Assembly: GCF_964355755.1 (NCBI RefSeq)
Contig: NC_092676.1
Coordinates: 9,220,288-9,284,287, forward strand
Reading direction: 5' to 3'
Length of the DNA: 64,000 nucleotides
From: Antedon mediterranea
Taxonomy: Eukaryota > Echinodermata > Crinoidea > Comatulida > Antedonidae
The notes under the pieces are model-generated. The model was not told the origin of the DNA and did not search any database. It worked only from the letters and a program-made list of their open reading frames with translations. This document shows, in pieces, positions 1 to 12,100 of the stretch; the first letter of the stretch is position 1; every line of letters begins with the position of its first letter. A program made the translations under genes and the position numbers.

Positions 1-2740
1 TACCTCCATGTTGAGTGTAATAAAAATAACTTCAAAACTTTAAGTGTACAAACTGTACAACGTGTAAATATCACAATCTTCTTTAGCTTGAATTGTACTT
101 TAAACTTAGTACTCTTTTAGTATACCGTATATAATATATATATATATGTCTTTCAGTACTTTCAAATAGGTTCTCGAACTCAACGTTGTTCGAAATGTAA
201 AAGTATATAAAGTTGAAATTTAATTAAAGTTGGAGTGTCCAGCACGTCCGATGGCAAGAGGCAAAGAGAAAGAAATCTCCCAAAACATACCCTAATGTCA
301 TCCAAAATTGTCAAACAAGGTTTACCCCTATTGGTCCATTCTTGTTACTAGGCAAAACTCAAGAGGGGTAAATTGACCGATTGGTCAATTCCCAAATTTA
401 GGACCTCCCATTTAAATAGATAAACATGTAAGAAGATTAAAACAGAACAAAGAGAATTCTTAAAAGGATTAATTAACAAAATGATTAAAACATATGCAGT
501 TCCAAGGAAAAGCAATATAATGCAAACATCTTAATGCTATATTGATAAACAATCTTGCCCACCCACTGCACCCAGCTGCATTACATTGTAGGTACATTGG
601 AAAATAATAAAAAGTAAAGGAAAAGAAAACATGTCTAAAACATGACAGGGTTACATCCTCCCCTAACTTAAATTGCTACCTTCGGGAGCAAAAACACAAA
701 ATATCAAACATTACAAGTAGAGTCACCAGTCAAAGTGGAAAAAAAAAAAGGATTAAAATCGTATCTGTTTAATTTATCTTGGTGAACAGGAAGTGTGATA
801 TAAACTCATTCTGCCTGGACACAATTTCAGTAATATTCACAATAACTTTTTCGTTATTAAGTTGATTGCTATAGTCTTGAATTTTTTGAAGAATTATTAT
901 AGATTTTTTTGCAACAAAATCTTTCCAGTAGTTCAAAAGTTATGATAAAATATCTAATTTTTCTGAGATATCCTTGTGGCTATTCTAATTATTACACACA
1001 CCCCACTGCTCAAATGCATGTTGGCTATTCCAAACTTGCTGGCTAGTCTGAAGATAGTACAGTTGGTAGGGATTCTCATAGAGATATTTTCACTATAATA
1101 TATCTATGGCATTCTCAATGTGTACACATAAGTAATTAAATAATTCCTTGCTGTTGGAAGTTTATTTTTAATATCAATAAAGTAAATAACAAAATAAAGA
1201 ATTAGCTATAATTATAACACATTTAAAATGAATGCCTTTTATAATTAGTTACCTAAAGTAACTTTACTCCACTTTTTTTTACATATAATATAATAATTTA
1301 TTTGGAAGCTACACTTTTGAAACAGTGGCACACTTCTTGAATGAAGGTGCATCCAGAGTAAGTAAAATAAATAAATATTATTTAACAATAGGCCTATTAG
1401 TACAAGAGTCAACTTATTTGACAAAAGAACGCATTTCAATTAGTCAATTTACATGTTGAAAAATAATCAAAATATTCATTAAGTACCTAAATATAATTAC
1501 AATTTTCACTTTAATGTGTTTTTATTATTCTGTGCCTGCTAATTTTTTAGATAGACAATATAATGAACAAAGAACAGAATCCAATAAACATTAAAGGAAA
1601 TGAACTAGGCCTACAGACCTATTGTTAATTTGTAGAGTCCTATGAAAAGAAATTTGAAGAACAAAAGGCATAATGGGTGGAAACCATTATACAGAATATA
1701 ATAGATGATATCAGTAATGTGTAAATGTACTGGTGGTGTAAAGAAAAGGTAAAACAAAAAGAGATATCTTTTGATTTGTTAAATCTAGGCCAGTAGGTAG
1801 GTAGGTCTGTTACCATGTTTGTTTAAAACAATCAGGACAGACGATGGACTCGGACAGCCAGGCCCATAAATAAAATAGGGAGAGGCTTAGGCCATTCCTA
1901 GACATAACCGCAAAATAATCAATTAAACTCTTAAAATCAATCTAACCCCAATAAACTGAACTTAAATAATCTTTTCTATATCAGTAAAATCGTGCGTGAA
2001 CTATAGTCAAAACCCGCTAAAAACTCGGGCCTGTCGCGTTGGGCCCAATGTTGGTAGCAGGCTACTTATCCATGTGTGTATTATCGTTTACATTTTCGTT
2101 GGAGATTTTCAGTGTAGTTTTGAAAAGAAATGATGTTAGTCTTATACTAATACTAAATTAATTAGATTATTTTACGGAAAATATATTTTTATTAAAATTA
2201 TAATTTTAATCGCAGAAAATAAATTTTGGAGAGTTTAACATAAATAAAAAGCCTGATTGATAACAAAATAATTGCATCACCTTTTATTTTAACCCTGTGA
2301 AATGCGATTGTGTTTTGAAACTATAGGGTGGGTGTTTTCCAATGTTATTTTTAGTGCGCATATTTTGCTCACCACCGGCATCTGTGCTTATTTTTGAAAT
2401 ACTTAATAATAGATAAAATACATTTTAATATATAATAATATAAAATATATATTATATAATATAATTTTATTTATATGAATTTTATTGCGTATTTATTTTA
2501 AAATATGCAAATATGCCTCAATTATTAGTGACAAAGGACAAGGAAGCCCGGGTCAAAAACATATTCACACGTCGTCCACGATAAACACATTTTAAATTTA
2601 AAACAAAACATAGTAATTATTGTAATTTTGAATTGGTATAGGTCACATCTTTAAAATATAAGTTTCCTAATAATTATCTTCTAATGATCATGAATTATTA
2701 TTAAAATAAAATATACATGTCACATGTCGCCCTGCCAAAC

Positions 2741-2961
2741 TAAACTTTATGAAAGGAGCTTTGCGTTGCGTGTGTAAACTCTCCAGAGTCAGGAGAGTTA
2801 GCCTGCTAAACTTTACATTGGAAGAATAGGGATGGAGCTTTGCGTCCGCAAACTCTCCAGAGTCACGAGAGAGTTAGCCTGCTAAACTTTACATTGGGAG
2901 AATAGGAAATAGAGCTTTGCGTCCGCAAACTCTCCGGAGTCACGAGAGAGAGTTAGCCTGC
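2741..2961. repeat. ~76-bp minisatellite, three units
   Basis: Units start at 2741, 2807 and 2883 (66, 76 and 79 bp), with a partial fourth at 2962. Each holds a short inverted repeat (AACTCTCC and GGAGAGTT around a 7-bp spacer, exact in the first unit). The equivalent site in copy 2 (41855-42009) has only two full units, so the copy number changed after the segmental duplication. Confidence 0.85.
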
Positions 2962-3240
2962 TAAACTTTACCGGAAGAAAGGCGATTGTTTCGCCTGAAC
3001 GGTTTTCTATTCAAAGCATACAGGCAAGCATTGCACTGGTAGGTGGGGGGAAGACAACAGATAGAACAGCATTCGTGTTCTAAGATCTTGGCTCTTTAAG
3101 GAAATTAAATATACTTTTCTTACTTTCAAAATACGTTATATTTGATGGATTTTTACAAATCAAGGATAAATTTGTATGTTTTAAATACTTCTAAACACAT
3201 TTATCTTGTTTAAAGTGATGAAATATGTTTCTGAAAAAAG

Positions 3241-4560
3241 TTAGGATATGCTGTAAAAACTTGTAGTAGGCCTACACATGTTATCAGGGATGGGTTCAAC
3301 AGACTGTGAAAGTTCAGTAATAGTAGGTTCAACAATAGGTTCAATAATGGGTTCAATATTAGGTTCAATAATAGGAGTATCATTAGGTAAATCAATAATG
3401 GGACTTGGAAGAATCTCGGTATCTTCAAAACAAAGTTGAGAAACAGACACAGGCTCAGGGCAAGGTTGGAGGGATCATGGTGCGGAATCTAAACAAGATT
3501 GCGGGATGAGTAGAGGTTCAGAACAAGATTGCGGGATGAGTAGAGGTTCAGCACAAGCCACAGGAGAATCAAGAATAGTGACAGAAAGTTTAGGACTGGG
3601 TACAGATGATACTGGGGAGTCAACTACAGCTGGCTCTACATCTGTTGCAACTTCACTTGCTTCTTTAACATCAAACTCACAAAAACTGACGTGACTACAG
3701 ACTCGATGCTCTCGTCAAAGAACGCATTTACAGGACTACTATCAGTGGAAACATTTCCAGCACTAATATGAGATATATAGCAGGAGTAGTTTCATGGACA
3801 AATTCTTGGGCATCTACATTCAGCGGAAAATGGGGTGAAATGGACGAAACTGTAAACGTTTCTACAGGGAGTGTGACTGAGAAGTCTAATGAGACTAGCA
3901 TTGTAACCTCCTTCTCACTGGATTCACCACTGTCATCATGCTCGCTCTCAGTGACATGAACTTTTGCCTTAGACCGCGTGTAATAGGGCGGTTTATCTTC
4001 TGTTTAGTAGGTTTTGCTGGTGGATCTTCTTTGTTTAAATAGTCGATGGGCAGAAGTATGTTTCGATGTAGTGTTCGTAGGCCTACTCGACCACTATTTG
4101 ATTCTGGCTTCACACGGAGTCCCACTGGTCAGCGAGTTTGTGTTTACCCTGTAGTCCCAGATTTCGAATCAACACTCGATCACCTGGATGAAGATCATTG
4201 ACTCGTACTTTCAAATCATGTCGAACTTTGTTCTTGCGTGCTGACTTCGCTGCCTCTTCAGATGCCATTTGATAGGCAAGCGATAGTTGGTCTCTCAGAT
4301 CGTTGACGTACTTTATGGGGTCAGCGTTACCAAATCCATCTGGGCTAATTCCAAACCGTAAGTCAACAGGAAGTCTCGCCTCTCGTCCGAACATCAGAAA
4401 ATAAGGTGAGAAACCTGTACTGTCATGCTTCATACAGTTGTAAGCATGAACCAAAGCACTGATATAGCGACTCCAGCTTTCCTTCTTTTCGCCTTCGAGT
4501 GTATACCTAACATATTCATTAAAGTTCGATTAAAGCGTTCAGGTTGTGCTAGATTAAACT
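3241..4560 (-). pseudogene. Ty3/gypsy retrotransposon integrase C-terminal remnant (copy 1)
   Basis: On the minus strand, 4560-4110 reads as the C-terminal half of a gypsy integrase: a PERFNRTL-type motif, then HDSTGFSPYFLMFGREARLP, then a GDRVLIRNLG module. From 4125 down follow a VKPESNSG segment and RTLHRNILLP, the usual end of a Ty3/gypsy Pol. Frame changes near 4450-4500 and a 2-bp insertion near 3975 (absent from copy 2) break the frame. Beyond the integrase the frame runs into an acidic tail with 12-bp repeats encoding IIEP or NIEP. No reverse transcriptase, protease, gag or paired LTRs were found, so this is an old fragment carried inside the duplicated segment. Confidence 0.8.
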
Positions 4561-4628
4561 CACTCACTCTCTTAACTATCTTTTAACTTCCCAGAGACGA
4601 GAAGTGTTTACACCTACTTGTTCATTCC

Positions 4629-4928
4629 TTGCAAGACATGCTTCCTGATGATGTCATCATCATGTCAACCCAATCACGTGTGTCCTCCGCAAGTAAAAAC
4701 GCACTTGATGAACTAGAAAAGGAAATAACTACAAAACTTAAAATTCTAACCGCTCACAAATTTGATTACAAAGTGGAAAAAGTGAAAGATGATAAAGAAA
4801 AAAAAACAAAATCTGTAGAAGAGTGGAGGAAAGAGTTTAGACAAGACAAGAATATTTCTTACAAAAAACGCTGCTTGCTTATTTTTATTGCTAAGGTCAA
4901 GTCTGGGGGGTCACTTCATCAAGCCTAG
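4629..4928 (+). other. 99-codon open frame shared by both duplicate copies, function unknown
   Basis: A lysine- and glutamate-rich, coiled-coil-like frame with no family I recognise. The partner is at 43663-43962. In comparing the two I see four amino-acid-changing substitutions (T/P, Y/D, K/E, H/Y) and no silent ones. That is not the pattern of a gene under purifying selection. It is probably non-coding or retrotransposon debris. Confidence 0.35.
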
Positions 4929-6114
4929 ATACTTATCCTTTTACAAAAAAAAACTTCAATGGACTGTTTTGATAATAATTCAATGATTATCTGACAGTGA
5001 ATTATAGTACCCATGTAATATCATGGGACTCATAAATACCAGAAATGCTTTGGGATTTGTTATTAGACTCTTTTCCCAGCCGTTTTTTTGGATTCAATAC
5101 CTATAAATTATAGTCGAGTTTCCATTTTAACAAAAATGTCAAAGTGTAGTATTATACTGCTGCTTGATTTCATCTAATGAATGAGTTATCTCGTATGACG
5201 TAGCGGGCTAGAGCAGCAGCGTGAAAAAACTTAAAGAAGTGGAATCTTAATAAAAGTGATTGTTGCAAAAAGTGTTGTATAGAAATAGAAAGTGAAAAAC
5301 ATATGTTGTACACCTGTAACAGCATTCAATCAGATTTGAGGAAGTTCCGTAAACTGATCGGTTAAATGTATTCCGACTAATGAAACATTACGGTCAGGTT
5401 TCCCCGAGTGGTAAGACATAATTATAGGAACTCAGAACACGCTTGTTAATGAACTCATCTCTTTATTTACATTTAGTATTTACAAATCTTGCATTATTTA
5501 TAAAACAAGCAAACGGATTATCACTTGGAATTTATTTAAGATAGAACTATTTAAAAAAATTTAATTAATAAAAGCAATATTATGTTCAAAATGTAAAACT
5601 ATACAATTTTATAAAAGTACCCAAACAAAACATAATCTTATAATGCAATATACCATTTTATCATATTTATTTATATTATATCGAAACTCTTTTTAATACT
5701 GAATATCAATCTTTATATCGTTTTAGCTCTGTAATATAAATTTTCTCTGTATACATGTTTGTTTTATCTAGACTTCAACACAATTTCAAAATATTTTACA
5801 TAATCTTCCTCTGTCTGCGTAATATCACTTAAATATTCATTGATAAATAGATAGATAGACAGACATATATACTGTAACCTTCACCATATTGTTGTTTATC
5901 ATTGCAATAAAAGTGGGTTGCCCCCACAAAAGAGAAAAAAAATATATATTGCTGAAATTAAGCCTCAATAAATAATATTGTTGAGAAGAGGAACACATTT
6001 ATACAGTATATAATTATATCCCATTTTCATGCATAAAGCAATAGTATCTGCCTCTGAAGCACCACCAACAAGATATTATTTTTTTAAAATATATCCCATG
6101 TATAAGCAATATTA

Positions 6115-9100
6115 TTATCTATCTGCCTCCGACGTCTCCAAGCACCATGAACAAGCATTTTGGAACATCTTCATCCACGGTGACGCTTGTAATGTCTCCC
6201 GCCAATCTTGCGGCATCCATGGCCATTGCCACGTCAAAGTTGTACGCTCTGGATGAGGCATGATCGCCAGATGACGGCCATCTGCGGAGCAAATTGCCGC
6301 TACGCCATTGGGTGAGCCATTGGGGTTCAACGGGTATTCAGTTGTCACTTCTCCTTTGTCATCGACAAAGCGCACTGGTGCAAGATTTTCAGACAGAACT
6401 GTGTCTTTTGTTTCTTTGTTAGAAAACTTCATGTGCCCTAGAGAGAAACAATTTGAGTTGAGTAAATTTAATAACATTTTTAGTTAAATTAAAATATAAG
6501 TTTGTACTAAGCATCCATCATTATCAAGAGGTATCAATATCTAACCTTCTCCATGCTGTGTCCAGACACCAAGCACAGAGCCTTCCATTCCTTTCAGCAT
6601 TAAAGCAGGGCTTTCATTAATCTTTACAGCAACAAAACGAGACTCAAAACGCTCGGAAAGATTATGAGCAAGATGGACTCCTTGCTGAGCTGATGCTGCG
6701 TCTAAAAGACAATAACAAATAATTCATAATAAACAGTCTGTCAACAAATGGATATCAAAAAGTAGTTCATATTTTCTTTTTACTTGTCAAAGAGGCATTA
6801 CATGCTTTACACCGGTGTCCTACTACCACTACACTACTTACTAAATATACCTCATGATACCTTACCTGTAGTAAGCTCCTTGGTGACATCTGGAGCAACC
6901 CAGCCTAGCAGGCCCATTAGTTGGCAGCCATTGCATACACCCAGTGAGAAAGTGTCTTTCCTTGCTCTAAATGCATCAAACTGAGCACGCACAGCTGGGT
7001 TGAACAAAATAGTTGCTGCCCAACCTAAAATGATTAATAAACATTATTTAAATAAACTAGAATAAATATTTATTTAGGTTACTATCTGTCTAATACTAGT
7101 ATAATACTTGGTTACTGCTCCCGCATGTATTTTTGCTATGCTACAAAAAGTGCAATCAGAAAAGTATACCTTTTGCAGAACCACAAACGTCTGCAAAACT
7201 GAAGCCACCAACAAAAACTACTCCACGGAATTGATCGAGGGTGACTTTCCCGCAAGCTAAATCTTGCATATTGACGTCCCATGTTTCAAAGCCAGCCATG
7301 TGTAGTGTTGAACTCATCTCTCGATCTCCATTACTGCCTTCCTCACGGATCACAGCAACCTTTGGTTTCATTCCATCTATGGAAGGCCAATTATGATTAT
7401 GTATATGGTAACTAATGAGCCAAATTTAACTCGTATTACTTTAACAAATTAAAATTCAGAACAAGATAATCAATATTCCAAAATTGGTTCTAACCTTTAG
7501 AGCATCCCTTTTTAACAGAATTCAAATTTGTTGCAACAGGGTCAAAGGTTAATTTAAATGGTGGTGCTGTTCTATTTGCTAAATTGCGTTGCTCCACTTC
7601 AACACACTCTGGATTTGCTTGTAGTTTTTCCAGTTGAAAACTAGTCTCTTCCCACACGTCTCTAAGAACAGTCATCTTTTCATTCAAGACTTCTTTCTCA
7701 TTTACCGAGATGACAACCTATAATTTACATGTAAAATATTCAGATTCATTCTAAAAACCATCATAAATGATAAATGATCGTAAATAAATGTTCAAATATT
7801 GCTTCCATTTAAAAAAAACAAAAACTTACCATTGACCCTTGACCTGATCCACTAGAGTGACCAATTAGAGAACAAAGGACATTATTGTCACTGAACTGTC
7901 TACAAATGTCCTCACTAGCATTAGCTGTTACTTCTAACACCAGCCCTACTTCTTCAGCAAACAGAATATCAATTGCAGTTACTGAAAATAAATATATAAA
8001 GTCTTACAATGTATTATTGCTTACCAGAGGTTCTGGAACTATATGAAAGATTAAAATGACACTTTACAGATCCATTCGAGGCATTTATAGAGATAGCATA
8101 ATGCTTACCATCAGGTTCGGAAAGTTTGACGTCAATACCACAATTCCCAGAAAACGCCATTTCTAATAATGTTGTTACAATACCGCCATCACTAATATCA
8201 TGACCAGCTGATATTTTTCTATCTACAAAAGGATACAAAAGACAAAGTTGAATTCATATCTCTAAAGCTCTGTCTACACTATCAAACTTTATGTGATGTG
8301 ATATGTCCATATATGGACATGATATCATATCACTACCATTTTTGGGAATTTCACTACCCTATTTAGGCGCATCACATTTTTTTGTCAAACTAGTTTGATA
8401 GTGTAGACAGCGCTTTATATTATAACTACAAGTAAATGAATTTATTGTAAACGTCTAATTAATAAGTCTATGAAAATGACTACCTTTGATAAGATTTTGC
8501 GTTGTGTTGAAAGCCCTTACAAACGTTTCCGGTTCATCGAGATCAGGCGAGGATTGTCCGAGTTGATTATAGCACTGAGCGAGGGCACTACCACCTAACC
8601 GGTTATGCCTTTTACCAAATGAAACCCAGAGCAAAGTCCCTGAAATAGAATATGTAAAGTCTTGTTTATAAATATATTATATTTTTTGTTTGTTTAGGTA
8701 GTTAATTTAATTGTACCTAACAAAATGTGCAATGTTATATTCACTTTACCTTTACTGTCTGGACATTTAAGGTCAGGGGTCACAGTTGCAGTAATATCTG
8801 GGCATGCCACATACACAGACACAACCAATGCACCTAAAAAATTGTAATTGATATTTCATTATTAGTAAGTAAATGGAGTAAAGAAGTGTATTAGTGTATT
8901 CAAGCTTAACTTATTAAAATAATTCACAATATTGTACATCAGACTCTATACTAGTTATTAACAAGCATGAAATGTCTAACCTGGAGCTTTGATCGTTTCA
9001 GAGCCTATCCTGGCAGCCATACTCAAAGAGTCCTTCCCACCATCCACAGCAACACCCAACTTGCCCATCACCTCGCACATAGCCTCGCATGCATCATACA

Positions 9101-12100
9101 ATGCAGCACCCTCACCAGGAAGCTTCGCTGGCCACATCCAGTTACCGCTACATTTGACATCTTTAAGATCGGAGACCCTAGCAAACACAAGATTGGTAAG
9201 GGCTTCTCCTACAGACATCCTGGCACCACAGCCAGGATCGACTAACCCTTTAATAGGCTGCTCTCCAATGGCTGTAGCTGAGCCTACAGTTTCAAAGTGG
9301 GAGAGTGCGATAACAGCAACATCAGCGAGTGGTGTGTGCAGGGGGCCTACACATTGCTGCTGGGCTATCAGGCCCGTGACAGCACGATCAACCTAACAGA
9401 AACAATATATCCTGGTTATACACTTTCCATATTCCTTCACACAAATAAATTATGCAATATTAAAGATAAACAGATCTTTACCTTATTAGTCAAAAATCTT
9501 TTACTGGCTACTGAAGGTAGACGCAGAACACGGTCGAGTGCACATCGGACAGTCAACCCATCAGGTAGTGTTAACTGCTTAAGTTTTGGTTTACATCGAT
9601 CATACTTGAAAACCTGAGAGAAAAAAAAATATAATTCTATATAATTTTACAGACAGAAAGAGACACTATTATTATAACACATAATTATTTTCAATGGTTA
9701 TTTATGATGAAATCTGTGAGATTGAGAAAAGGTGACCTCAGCTGAGATTTGAACCTGGAATCTTCTGCTTGATATGCAGACATACTACCATTACACCACT
9801 GATGCATTCATGGTATGGTTCAAACTTATTACCGACACTACTCTACTATCAAGTCTCCATCATACCTTTTGCGGCATCTTCCCAAGAACCCATTCAAGTT
9901 GGAGATCAACTGGATAAGTAAGTGCTGTTCTTTTTATGCTTGGAGGTTCTGCATCACCCTTACCAGCTTCCACTTTCTTTTCCACCTCAAGACGAATCTG
10001 AAACAAAACAAAATATTTTTGTATTGCAAAACTCTTATGCACTCTATCTGTGCATGAAAAGGCATTCTTCAAAATTAGTAACACTGTAGTATTTAAATGC
10101 GTTTTTTCATACTTATCCCACAGTAAGCACAAACTTGCCAATTACAGGATGGATAAAATATTTTATAGTTTATCGTGCTTATAAACTAAGTTTTATTTCA
10201 GGCTTAGGGAGTGAAGTTGAAAGAGTCGTGAGTTACAACCCTTGACCTTGATTGAACCCTTGACCTTGGAATTGGAAGGCAAGCATGTTAAACCACCAAG
10301 CAACAGCTCCACTAAAAAAATTTAGAATAAAGTAGGTAAAAAAAATCATCCAAATATTACCTTCCCATCACCTGTAATGTCACCAACAAAAACAGCTGGA
10401 CATTTCTCTCTGTCACAAATATCTTGAAGTTTTTCTTGATCCTCAGATCGTATTAGTATGGCATTGGACTCCTGGTATTCTGCACCCCATAGTTCTAAGG
10501 TGTTGATGGTTGGATCACCTAGTTGGAATTCCTTAGCTTTTATTAGAGCACCTGCAGGTTCACATATCTCCTTTAAAACATTACCTGTACACAAAAAAAT
10601 GATTTAATTGGTCAGATGTTAGCCATAGTTTGACATAAAAATAAGTACATTTGTCTGACAAAGTGTCCCCTTAATAGGGATGTCCCAAATGAGGGGTGCT
10701 ACTGTACTTAGTAAAATAATAAAAATAAGCACATTGCATGCAAACTCACCATTGCCTCCAGCTCCTTGATCATGTATACTACATATAGGGTTTGTATCAA
10801 CCATCTCAATGCACGCCCTTATAACTCGGTTTAGTTTCTGTTCCATCTCCGCATCACCGCGCTGCACGGCTTCGAAGTCCAGTTTTTCTGTATTGTCACC
10901 TTGAACTTGAATGGAAGATGCAGCGCCCCCACCGACTCCGATGCGATAGATTGGTCCACCAAGTTTTACAATTTTCATTCCTGCATGGTAAACAATTATT
11001 GATCAGTCAATAATTAGTTTTCAATGGAGAAATAAAAACAAAATATTTTATCAGGTTACTATAATCTTATTTTATATGACAGACATATAATATCTATGTG
11101 GAGACAACAATAATAAGAAGTACAGTATTTTTTATGGTGTTGTATTTAGTTTGTTTAACAAACCTTTTTCTGCTTCGTCTTTAGTCGCATGCATACTCTC
11201 AAGCATCCCAATACCCCCGCTGAACATAATGGGCTTGACCCACTCTCTTCTGTCGCTCTCAGTAAGCATCATGCCAAATGAACGAGAGAAACCGGTTAGA
11301 ACGGGTTCACCAAACTTGTTGCCGTAGTCAGATGCACCGTTGCTGGCCTCTACAGCAACCGACAGAGCAGGCGCCATGTTGCTAGGATAAACCATATTTT
11401 TGTCCTCCCATGGAAGGTCATACCCTGTTTAAACAAATGTTCAATCAATGATAATAAATAATTAATTACACTGAATATATAACATTTATAAAAAGCAAAA
11501 TTATGTAATTAAGCAAGCAATTATGCCTGTTCACTGCATGCGTTACTTAATATCTTTCATCCCATACTCTATTTATACATATAAGTGCCAGTAAATGAAT
11601 ATCTTTTAATTGTTGTTACTTTGCAAATCTTTGATAAGGTTTATCCTTTATATTTGTATATTTGTTATGTTTTATTTTCTGTTATATTTGTATTTATTTT
11701 GATTTTTGAGCGAGTAAAGTCTGACATCAATTTTCATAAGGACTACAAAATCTAATTTTTAGATTTATATAATTTACCTGGAATGTTCAAATTTCCAAAA
11801 CAGTAGCCTGCAGTGCCAGCCACTACATGTGCCCCCTTCCCTGCAGCCTGAACATCACGTATCCTACCCCCAGTACCAGTTGTAGCCCCTGGGAAAGGTG
11901 CAACCCCAGTTGGAAAGTTATGGGTCTCTGCTGTGAAGATGATATGCCTGAGTGGTTCAGATTCCTCCATCACACTTGCTGACCCGGGATTGGCTGGTTT
12001 GAGAACTTTGACCTTATGGCCTTTGATTGCACTGAAAATCAAGTAAAGTCATCAAAGTGAGAAAAAACAGTATAGGTTCATTGACAACATTTAAAGCTCT

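Larger units (their letters stand above)
1..5957 (+). repeat. Segmental duplication, copy 1 (partner 35653-44990)
   Basis: Base 1 aligns with 35653, and the two copies then run in parallel in the same orientation, with scattered single-base differences, to a shared AT-rich end just before 5957 and 44990. They share all internal structure: the same decayed gypsy remnant, minisatellites and a 99-codon open frame. This marks duplication of a whole segment rather than two independent insertions. Copy 1 lacks the LINE at 37232-40700. It has one more ~76-bp minisatellite unit (from 2741) and one fewer 12-bp unit (3330-3400) than copy 2. It may continue left of the window. I recognise no host gene in 1-2740. 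Confidence 0.95.

Noticed and set aside
1245-1439. 64-codon frame repeated at 36895-37089
   Set aside because: AT-rich chance frame carried by the segmental duplication. No motif.
8967-9617. Plus-strand frames of 92-135 codons
   Set aside because: Antisense shadows of PFAS exons 11 and 12.
9715-9812. Functional tRNA gene
   Set aside because: The anticodon-like arm pairs, but the acceptor and T stems do not. It fits a SINE or pseudogene better.
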